DNA of 64,000 nucleotides from positions 970,001-1,034,000 of the forward strand of contig JAJAGP010000019.1 in the NCBI GenBank assembly GCA_025084515.1. The letters run 5' to 3'. The notes beneath the pieces are model-generated. The model had not been told where the DNA came from and did not search any database. It saw only the letters and a list, made by a program, of their open reading frames with translations. Each line of letters opens with the position of its first letter. The first letter of the stretch is position 1. Positions 49,401 to 61,400 of the stretch are shown piece by piece. Both the position numbers and the translations under genes were made by a program. The DNA is from Ancistrus triradiatus (lineage: Eukaryota; Chordata; Actinopteri; Siluriformes; Loricariidae).

Positions 49401-52400
49401 GACTTACAGATAACAGACCTGTCAGATCAGTGAACCTCCGATCAGCCGAGGATGGTGTTTAATGAAAGACGCCGAGTTTACCTCCAGCAAACGACGTCTG
49501 TGTGAGTGATGAAGCTGATTCAGTTCATTTTTGTTGATGGGACTAAAACTGATCTTCAGTCGAGCTGTTAATCCATTAAGAGCCTGGGACGTTTGAAGTA
49601 AAGGGCTGACTTTGCTTTGCTTTTCCAGAGTTTCCAAATCCTAAAGGTGGTAAACCTTCCAAATTTAAATCATTTTCAAAACCAATATATTTTGTGAACT
49701 TCGGCAGTGTTTTACTTGTATCATTATAACTTGGCTGATTTTTAGGGCGGGTGTCGTTGCTAGGTTACGTGTGTAGCCGCGGAGTAATACTTATAGAGCT
49801 TCTGTTAGAGTGCCGTTATCGTCAATAATGTCACAGGAAAAACATCTCTCAGCCAATCAGATTGTGGGGTCGGAACTAACTGTGGTATAATTGTTAACAA
49901 ACATCCATTCCTGCATTTCAGGCCTGCATCACATTCCAAAAAGTTGGGATAGTAAAGCGTTTACCACTTTGTAACGTTGCCATTCCCTCTCACAACACCC
50001 AAAAGACAGATATCTTGGTGTGCATGAGCACGGGGTTGTTGTCGCATTTTCTTTTCAAAATTCTCCACACATTCTTTATTGGGGACTGCAGGCAGTCCAG
50101 TCCAGTACCAATACCCTCTTCTGCCACAACCGTGGGTGATCATGATTACGTTGAGATCACTTGTATGAACTCACATTATTATTTCATTTTTTTGTCTCAT
50201 TTAGTAGCCCTAAATACCAACTTTTGTTTTGGAATGTATTGAAAGGCTGAAAAGCAGGAATGGATAGTTTATTAACAAATGAAATGAACTTGACCTGAAA
50301 AAACATGAAATATCTTGTTCATACAGTCTGCAATGAAATAAAACTCAAAGTAAATGCAAGTCACACTGTCTTTCTTTAAGTGGCATTTTCCATACTGTCC
50401 CAGCTTTTTTTGATTTGGGGTTGTAGTGTGACTTGTAATAATCATATAAAATTGCTGAAATCGCACAATGTAAAACTGTAAAAATGTAGATTTTTATTGG
50501 GATGCTTTTGCAGTTTTTTTTTTTTTGCACACTGATTGCACTAAAAGTATCTGATTGTAGAGGAGAAATCCTGAGTACTCAGTTATGTTTATAAGATATA
50601 AAAAACGTAAAATTATTTGCACCCATTTTGTAGTGTCCTAAAATGCGGCGAAATTGCTTTGAGCTGAAGATGCAGGAGCGCGACAGTCATTACCTGGCAG
50701 CAGATAGTGAGGCTGAGATGGAGGAGTGGGTGAGCACCCTGAAGCTGACTCTACAGAGTGCCTTAGAAGACAGAAGGAATGGAACTGACTCCTCAGACTG
50801 CGCTTTAGGTGAGCTTTATCTTTACCTCTTTCTTCCTGCATTTACACTATTGATGATATGTACAGTACTGTGCAAAAGTCTTAGGCCACCATTAGACCTG
50901 TTGTTTTAGCAATGGACCCAAAAATTTCAAACTTGGATTCGTCACTCATGATACTCTTTCCACTAATCTTTATAACAATCTTTGTGAGCTTTAGCATTTC
51001 TTAGCAATTTCACCCTGTTCCCCTTCCAATAAAAGTGGTGTCTTGGTTGCTACCCTTCCAAAAAGATCATTGCTGATCAAGCTTGTTCAGACGTTACAAA
51101 GGTCAACTTGGCATCTCGATGAAAATTCCAAATTCTGGTATTGCTCAAGTGTAAGGGGAGATCACACTAAATACTTGCCAATGTAACCTACAGAATGTGT
51201 TTTTTCCCAGTTTTTTAACACTGCGTAAAATTTCCTCTATTTTCTGGTTGTATTCTAATAAAGAGACCATCACTAAAACAATGGTATGTCTAATCTAATT
51301 TACATTTACAGCATTTAGCAGATGCCCTTATCCAGAACATACAGTTGATACAGTCTTACAATCCAAGCAATTGTGGATTAAGGGTCTGGCTCAAGGACCA
51401 GAGATGGGATTAGAACCCTGGACCTTTTGGTACATAGTCCAGTACCTTAACCACTAGGCTACCACAGTCCTGCTACCACATAATCTAATGGTGCAGTAAG
51501 ACTTTTGCCCGGTACTGTATTTACACTTTCTGTATCCCTTGGTGAAACATTACCCACCTTTTTGGAAATGGCACAAACTGTATAGTTTCTAGAGACTGGC
51601 TGTGATTTGTTTCGCCAGTAAATTTGAATAAGGAACACTGACTATTCACCAGTATATAACAATTTTGGCAACATGAGGTATAATGTGCTGTAGTTGCTAC
51701 CATTGTGAACCTAGGGTAAGAATTTGAGCTTGATGCTGTGATGTGAACGTTGTTTCTCAGTTATATCATTTATTGTAATCCAAGTTATTCTGGTTTCTTA
51801 CTTTTAACAGATTTTGGCTTGTATTTAGTTGTTGGTTTAAGTTTTTATCACGACATTTCACCTGTTAAGACAACTTTTAACTTGGCACACGGTTCTTTTG
51901 CATTGCACTAATAACGATACATTGGAAGGTTCTATAAAGAAGGGAAACTCAGAATGAAGGATGCAAGCACACATTAAATTGGAATTTACACCTTGTGTAA
52001 TAGCTTTTGGTTGCTTTGACTGGTTATATAATGGTCTAACGTTGGCTGCCACTATGACTACATAGTAACAAATAGCATCATTGCAATATTATTATTATTT
52101 TATTTATATAGCATAAAATGTCACAAAATCCTGAGGCCGAGGACATAAATACAAGGTGTTTAATGAAACGGAAGTGGTTATATTTTGGGGTGTGACATTA
52201 AGACTTCTCCTCTGTCTGGTTAATTTAGTGTTGAGCTTTTAAATGCTAAATTTAAACATGACCTCATCAGAAGCAAATCTATAAACAAATACTCATTTAC
52301 ATTATGCACATATACAGTTACAACAGAGCCAATGCTGCATTACATTATGTTGAATTAATGAAGACAAAATTATCACCACATTTTAAATATGATTCATTTA

Positions 52401-55400
52401 TCTATAATACAGTGGTACCTCGGGTCTTGACCACCTCGGAACTTGTAGAATTCGGGTCTCTATGCATTTTGACTAGAACAAATTGTTTTGTTGTTTGCTC
52501 GGTTCTCTGCTCACTTGCTTAAACTTGTTTGAGTTGACTCGTTTTAGACGAAACTCGATTCAGTAGAGTGATTCAGTGATTCAGATTCACAGTAGCTCTC
52601 ACTCAGTGCAGATCTCTGGTGTTTCTTGCGTCTTTCTGTTATTTTTACATCTATACTACAGTATTCTTAGTGGAAGTAAGTCCCCATGGGTCTTACAAAG
52701 GTTAGTAATGACAGCAAGCCGAAAGGAAATCAGGAACTGAAGCCTCTTGGCTTTCACGTTGCAGATAGCATTAGCAACTATGCTAGCGCCTTGAGTTCAC
52801 CAATTTTCAACACTTTATTATAAAATAAGTTTTGTGTTAATGAGTTTGGCCAACTGTAGGTTAATGTAAAGTGTTAATGTAAGTGTTAATGTTTAATATG
52901 TTCAGCTGTGATACAGTATAGGCTATATTAAACTCATCGCTTCAGGATACATACTTATGATGGATTTGCCTGGTACTCGTCATTTTCGGTTCTTGATAAG
53001 CCTTCTGGAACAAATAAACAACGAGAAGGTACCACTGTACATAGAATACTGAGGGTGTTCTGCTAGTCTTTACTAATTAATCAAGTGGACATTATTAAAT
53101 AGTTCACGAGCAATACACAAGCAATACTATTTTACATATCACAATTAACTCAAGTAAAGCCCAGTATGGCTCAAGAATGTTTAGCAAACAGCGTTATATG
53201 TATTGCCAGTTCTTTATAGTTGAGCTTCTTATTTATGTCTTTGATACATTTAGTAACTTTTACTTCCCTTCCCAAGTTTCGTACCTCATTTTCTCTAGAG
53301 GAAGTTTAAGAGCAATGGTATTAACGCTTCCTGTGTCAGAACTCTCACAGCCATTGCACAATGCATTGTTGAGTGTAGCGCTCTTGTCTGTGCATGTGTT
53401 ATTCTTTTCCATATAAGTTTGGCCTTTCATTAGGCCAGACACCATCCCACTCTTCTGGCCCTCTGCGTAAATATTTTCTCATGTGCTGGCAGATTGGTAC
53501 TGAGCCATGGAGAAATGCTGTCATTCTGTGGGAGTTTTGTTGGACAGAGCTCAAGCTGCTTCCATTCACACAGAGCAGTTAGGGGACTGAGAATAATGCA
53601 TAGCATACGCTGAAGAACCTGGCACTTAATGGTTTAAATGCTTATCAAGCAGATCTGGTTTTGGCATTGTTCATTTTATTAGTTTGTTTTTCAATGAATC
53701 TTATGCAGCACATTATAATTAAAGTTATTTGCATGCTTTGTAATTATTATATACTTACAAATACCTATTGCAGTTTTGCCATTGCCCAGCCATAGCCATT
53801 TTACATCTTTCTACTTTCATTTTAATCACTTTTCTAGTTGTTCCTGTTCTTTGAATACCATCAGCAAGCCCACATTTCAAGTTTTTAACTCATTCCTGGG
53901 GAATTTTGATTGTCTGAAATGTGTTTGTTGCACTTGCTTTAAGACGAGACCAGAATCAAATGAATCAGTGAATCAAATCTCACTGTAGTATCGGGCTGTT
54001 CGATCGTAACACTCAAACAGCTCACAGTGGACAGCGCAATGCAGCATGCAAATTATGCTTTGAAGCTCCAGACAAAGACCTGATAGGTATGCGTTAAAAA
54101 AAGATATGATGGAAATCTGTTGCTCACTGGACAAATGTCAGACACAACAGTGCAGTTTTTACACACTGTGTTCCCTCACTGTGCACTAGACACATCTACC
54201 ATATGGCAACACCTTGCAGATGTAAAGTCAGATTGCTGGTGGCTGGACATTTTTGGTTGTACAGAGAAAAGGGGACTAATAAAGTATGTAGAGAAACAGA
54301 TAAACTATAGTCCGTAATTGTCTGGAACTGATAAATGCCTGGAACTACAGACTGAAACTGATAAAATGGACACTGAGTATACAAACAGGGAGGTGTACGT
54401 AATAAAGTAATCAGTGAGTGTATAACCTCATACAATATACCTTAGGCATTTGCCAGAGATCAGAACTTTGAAGCCTCATAACTGGGGTATTTCGGTTTCG
54501 AGCATGAACTGGCCTTTAAAAATGAAAGTCAACTTTTAAATCAGGTTTTAATGTCATTTGTTTTAGGTGTAGAGCATCATATATATATACATATATACAT
54601 AACCATATTCCATTGTGGAGCTACAGTGACCGTAGCCAGCTACACAAAGAGGCTTTTTAATAAGTCACTCTGTGTAATGGGAAGTAGGTCAGCAGCCATA
54701 AATGGGTTCAGGTGAGACATTAAGAGCTGACTGATAAACTTAACCAGCAGTACAAAACTCTATCCCTCTCTCTCACTCACGTTTATCATTACTTCTTGCT
54801 TACTGGACTGGAGTTTCATTTTACTTGGATTTACAATGTCGTAACTCTTGACAATCACAGTCCTGGTCGACTAATTGTGAGGTTAATCATTACTCACTGT
54901 TGATGCTATGCTTTGGTGTGGCCACAGCTAGATGCTATTTTTGAATGTGATTGTGCTTTGTAGTTTATTATCTATTTAAATGCAAAATACAAATGTTGAC
55001 TCTGTCAAGACTTATCACTAGTAAATGTGGCCTTGACATAATTAAAGTCAGGTTTAGCTCGACATCAGTTGATTTCTTCATTCATTTTGATCAATAACCC
55101 ATCACTTGTCATTCTTGTCCCTACATGGAACTGCTCTTCACCCTGATAGAACTGTAAGGAATTATTGTTTTCATTGGACACCATCGTGCAGATAAACGCA
55201 TCATCAAGTATTGTCTCCACACTGTTTTTCACATTCATTATGATTGTGCTTTACTAGGCAACTTGTGTCATATGCCAAACCCCCTTGACCATGAAACACA
55301 TACTAACTGAATACGCCCAATATACGCACAAACTTAAAGATATCAAACACCACGGGAGAAATCTTTAAACAAGAACATGCCTAAAAGTGCTGGAACAAAA

Positions 55401-58400
55401 TCTGAAACCTGACTAATACCTTTCCTGCCATGAATTGATGTACCGTAACCTTGTGTGTGTCGCTGAAATGGATACTGATGCCAATAGCTTTGTTGAAAAA
55501 AACAAATAAACATACAAACTAGGCATTCAACTAGGGCTGTTATATATTACATAATCAGGTAATCGCAATTATTTAAGATAATCACACTTAATTGTAACAA
55601 TCGCAATTATGTAGGACTACAATAATTTTCCAAAGTTGGTAGATTGTGAATTGGGTGTACTGGGTAACTGAGGCAGCTAGGTTTAAATAAAAGAAAGCTG
55701 TAAATGCAGTCATTGAGGCGTAATGGGGTTAATGAAAGCAAAATACTTCTAACTTGGTGTTGTAACAGGTTTAGAGGGCAGCGTTGTGTAATGTTGGTGT
55801 GTTTGTTAGCTGTGTAGTAAATTCTATATTTTTGGCATGTATGCTAGCAGAATGAGGTTTGTTACTGCAGCTTCACTCAAGCTGCTTCCGTCATCAGCTC
55901 CAGCCCCATCATACCCAGGCCACTTAATGCCGATGTGCATATTTTACATTTTATTTGAATTATGACTGAATGACTTTAGTTTCATTCTTAGATGTATCAT
56001 TTACGCTGCCCAAGGAGGTTGGGTCCCTTTTTGAGTCTTGGTCCTCCCAAGGTTTCTTCCTCATAACACTTAGGGAGTTTTTCCTTGCCACTGTCGCCCT
56101 AGGCTTGCTCAATTTGGGACTGGACGTAGATATTAGGAGATAATCTCAACTTGTAAAGTTGCTTTGAGACAATGCTCCATTTTTGGGGGTCTGGAACGAA
56201 TTAATTCATTTCATTTCATTTATTTACAGCATTTAGCAGACGCCCTTATCCAGAGTGACTTACAATTGATACAACCTTACAATCCAAGCAATTGTGGGTT
56301 AAGGGTCTTGCTCAAGGACCCAACAGTGGTAGCTTGGCAGAGATGGGAATTCAATTTACATTATTCCTTATGGGACAAATTTACACGGTAATCGTTGTTT
56401 TCGGGTCTCGCCAAGCCTTCTGGAACGAATGAATGATGAGAACCAAGGTACCACTGTACAGATCTTTCATTGAAGTGTAATGAGTAGAATAAAGTATATT
56501 ATAATATTAAAGTATAATATTAAAGTTGTACTTAAGAAAACGTGCTATCATTTTTGGTCAAAACACTTCTCACACTCTGGGAGCTGGCAGTAAAAAAATA
56601 TGTTCAGGAACAAATGGGTTCTGTGGCTGCCCCAGATTTTGTAAGCAGTGTTATCTTCGACTTCAAACAGTAACCTTCCTGAGAATTAACAAACCACATA
56701 GTTTAATGAAGTACATTTTTACTTTCCACGTCTGTAGAAATATAAACATGCCACAAATACAACTTTGCTTAATGTCTAGGTATTGTGTTATCTTTTCCTT
56801 AAGTATGGCCTTTATAGCAGTACTGTATTATACATATTTCCACATGTCTCATTTACTCAGATGAAGAAACCAGCAGCCAGGGAAAACCAGAGAGCAGTGT
56901 TGAGAGCTTCGGGCGGAGTCTCTATCCTGAACTTATGAAGGTAGATTAAAAGTTTAAAAAGCAGTCGATTTGTGACGTAACACGTCTCTGACTCTCTCTT
57001 TTTCTGTCACTCTTTTGGTCTTGTTTATATTTCTCCAGTATGGCAGAGAAACAGACCAACTCAATAAAATCAACAGGAATGAAAGTCGACAGAAGATCCT
57101 TACCCTGGATCCAGAGATTCAGGTAGCTAAATGCAGCAGTATGATCTGCTGAACCTTAATTTGTTTAACTGTGTCTGTCTTGTACTCTTCCTTCATCTGT
57201 AGTGTAATGGCCAGGTCTAAGTGATATGGTCTCGTTTCCTCAGAGACTGGATTTTTCTGGCATCGAGCCAGATGTGAAGCCGTTTGAAGAGCGCTTCGGT
57301 CGTCGCATCATGGTCAGCTGCCATGATCTGACCTTCAACCTGCAGGGCTCCGTCAGTGAGAACGATGGACTTCTTACCAATGTATATATTATGCATTTTA
57401 CACATTTTATTGTATCATTTTTTTAGTAAACACCATGTGAAAACAGTGAGCAACACTTTCCTGTTATACAGATCCCAGAATGTACTAATGGTAATACCTT
57501 GCATCTATATTTAGAACCATCTGGATATATATTAACTCACCCTAGAAAGATCAGTTACAGAGGGTAGCATACTTTTGGCACAAGCACGGCTGTGCTGAGA
57601 GAGTGCTATAAACCACAGTAATGAACAAAGTCCTGTCTAGCAGAGCACTCCAATATAGCTAATGGGCAGGAATGTTGACAGACCTTAATGTGGTTGGAAA
57701 AGGCTGGTAATCCTCCCAGAAGGAAGAGAGACTTGGGTGAAAACTCACACTGTGGCTAGTTAGAGTTTTGATATTTTGTTTGTGCGTTTCACGTTTTTGC
57801 TTCATGTTTATTTATTCTCCTTCCTTCTAACTGTAGTTGGAGCCTTTCTTCATTAGTTTGGCCTTATTCGATGTGAGCAAGGGGTGCAAGATCTCGGAAG
57901 ACTTCCATGTAGATCTCAATCCCCCCTGTGTGAGAGAGATGCTGTCAGAAACACCTCATACACCCACCAAGACAGAGGGAAAAGAAGTGGAGGGTGGAAT
58001 AAGAGTCAGTGGCTTACCTCTAATCGAGAGGGTGTCGGAGTCTGTTCTGCGGCTTCCAACTCAGGTAGCTGGGAACAACGTTTACAAGCATTTTAAATGA
58101 CAACATATCCGTGAGAGTTTAGCTTTATTGTTCTGCGTTGTGTAGAACATTTGTTTTTACAATCAAGTCAAGTCAAGTCAGATTTATTTATATAGCGCTT
58201 TTTACAATGGAGCATTGTCTCAAAGCAACTTTACAAGTTTAGATTATCTCCTAATAACTACGTCCAATCCCAAATTGAGCAAGCCTAGGGCGACAGTGGC
58301 AAGGAAAAACTCCCCTAGGTTCTAGGGAAAGAAACCTTGGGAGGACCCAAGCAAGACCAAAAAAGGTACCCAACCATTCCCCTTGGGCGGCGTAGATGAA

Positions 58401-61400
58401 TAAATCTAAGAGCCTAAACTAAAAAGTCCATGGGAGTCATGGTCGAATAAAAATGTGAAATTTATAATGCAACAGTGGAAGCTCCCCATCAGATGAACAT
58501 CCATGTGTGGGGGGGACCCGGAACTTGCCGGAAACACAGCTCGGAGAGAGAAAACAGGAAAATGTAAGTAGTTATGATTAAGAGCACAGTGTGTTTATTA
58601 CAATCACTGATGCCATGTCAATCACTTGATGCCAAGTGTAGCAATTAGCTATAGCAGCATACAGCTAGAAAGCTAGAAAGAGGAGAACTGGTAGGGAAAA
58701 CACAGCCAAGAGGGAATCCACATGAGACAATTGGCAACCCCAACGTAGCCGGCAGAAAGAATACAGCAAACCCAACGTCTCTGATCACCATAAGACTCTT
58801 TGACTATGAACCCCCAGCTCTGCCCTTATTCTAAGGTAAGGATGCATGAGTCAAGATCACGAGGACCGAAGCCTAGTTCAGCCAGACCGCCCACTCGACA
58901 CTCTTGGCTAGCGGACATTATTGTGTAATATTGAGCTGGCCAAAATGCACTGAATGGCCACTTTATAAGAGATAGAGAAGGTAGTGCATTGGACCTCCAT
59001 TGGCCTTCATACTAATAGGTTGATCTATACATACCTGTGTTCTCCAGGGAATCTTCTCTGTGACCAACCCACACACTGACATCTTCCTGGTGGCCCGGGT
59101 GGAGAAGGTTCTGCAGAATGGAATCACTCACTGCGCTGAGCCTTACATTAAGACATCAGACATGAGCAAGGTGTGTATATGTGACAGCCTGAGGGCAAAC
59201 CTATAAACTGAGAGTTGTCACGTCATTAAAATATATAAATGACTTTTCTTTAATCTTCAGCTCTGGTTTGCCTTCACATATTGTATTTACTATGTAACCT
59301 TACATTCAATTACAGTGCTACCTCGATTCGTCATTAATTCGTTTAAGTTGTTGAGAACCGAAAATGATGAGTACCGGGCAAATTTTACCCATAAGAAACA
59401 TTGTAAATGGAACGAATCCGTTCCAGACCCCCAGAAATCCACACTGTATAAGGCTTTATATGTAATGGAGTTGTAATGTACAGGTGCTCCCTGATTTATG
59501 ATGGAGATATGTTCCGATAAATCCATCACACATTAAATGTATCATGAACTGAGGAGTTTAATGTAATCCATACTGTATCATAATTGAGCCTATTACACAT
59601 TAAAATACAGTTTGCCAAAGTCATTAACACAAAGCTTTTTTATAGTAAAGTGTTGAAAAATCTCATGGAATTTAGTGAGTAATGAATTGAAAGTGAAAAG
59701 TATAAAGCAAAAGTCTTATTCTATCAGTGAACTCAGGGCGCTAGCATAGCTTCTAAGGTAAATGCAGCCTGTGTTCTGGAGCATTCAGTTCCTTTCGGTT
59801 TTCTCTTATAATTAATTGGCACTCGTGTGTTAGGTATTTTTTTTACGTACCATATATTCTTAGTGGAAATAAGTCACCGTAGGAAAATTAAGGATAACAG
59901 TCAGCCAGAAAGGAAAATGACAATGTATTTATAATAAATGCTAGCACATTTTTTCATCTAATTGTTAGTATTTTTGTCTGTATATATAGTGTTTAAGAAT
60001 ACAATAAAACTCCAATAATGCATATAATGCTTAAAGCGGTGTAGATTTTCAGGGGGTCTGGAACGGATTCATTCAATTATTTTCCATTAGATGTTTAATT
60101 TCTTATGGGGAAAAAAATTCTCGTTAGTCGTTGTTTTCGAAACTCGAACCAATGATGAGTACCAAAGTACCACTGTAGAAGTCATTTATCTTGGGTCAGA
60201 CGGTTTAGTGCACAACTACAAGGTGGTACTAACTATAGCGGTGACATTGCTATCAATAAACTTTATCTACTCAGCTCTTCTGTCCGCTGAGGCTGAGCTT
60301 TATGCAGCCTACAACAAAGAAGTTCCCTTGTGTAGTTCTTAGCTTCAGCATAATGCTAGAGTATCCAGTATAAATGTAGTTCTCCAGCCATGGGTGGAGT
60401 CACTTAGATGAGTGGTGGTATAATTCTACAGGGCCAGCTTGTATGAATCGGAGCCAGATATAAAGGGCTTGCTGAATGCCATGTTTTCAGACCTAGACTG
60501 CCCACAACGAAATGACTGGGTTGTGTGATTTCACAGTCTGTTGGTTGGTAGGCACTCAAAATATATAATAACCAAATATATGTGCACAAGCACTGAAAAG
60601 GCATGTTTCACATTATTTGTCCTCTTTAACAATTTCTTGATTAGAAAGTTGAATAAAACTGTTATTAGAACACATTTCTAGTGATATTTTTTTCAAGTGA
60701 AATTAGTTTTTACCTAACCAAGGTGTAAAAAGGTAGTTTTTGTTTCTTATTATTAAAACTGTGAACTGAATCAGTGACAGTGTGATGAAACCTTGGGTAC
60801 TGGCATTCATGTGAATGTATCTTTGACAGGTACCACCTACCTATACATGGATACATACCAAATACACTCCTTCATTGCAATGGTATTCTTTAATGGCAGT
60901 GGCCTCTTATCAGCAGGATAATGCACACTGTGACACTCCAAAATTTGGAATGTGAAAATTAGAAATGGGTTGAGGAACATGAAAGACTTCAAGGTGTTGA
61001 CTTGGCCTCCAGATTCCCCAGTTCTTAATCTGATCAAGCATCTGTGGGATGTGCTGGACAAACAAGTCAGATCCATGGAGTCCCCACCTCACAACTTGCA
61101 TGACTTAAATGATCTGCTGCTACCTTCTTGTTGCCAGATACCACAGGAAACCTTCAAAGATCTTGTGGGTTTCATATTTTGAAATGTCAGAGCCTTGGGG
61201 GCACGAGGGGGTCCTACACAATATTACTCAGGTGGTTTTAATGTTACGGCTGATCAGTGTATGTATCACCCATGTTAGCTGATCTACTACAGCTTGAACT
61301 CTTCCACTGCTTGTTAGATCTTTATTGGCTTGAAATGGCACCTCATTGGGAGCTTGGAGACGTTCTGTATTCTTCTTGTTGGACGTCATAGATGGTGCCA

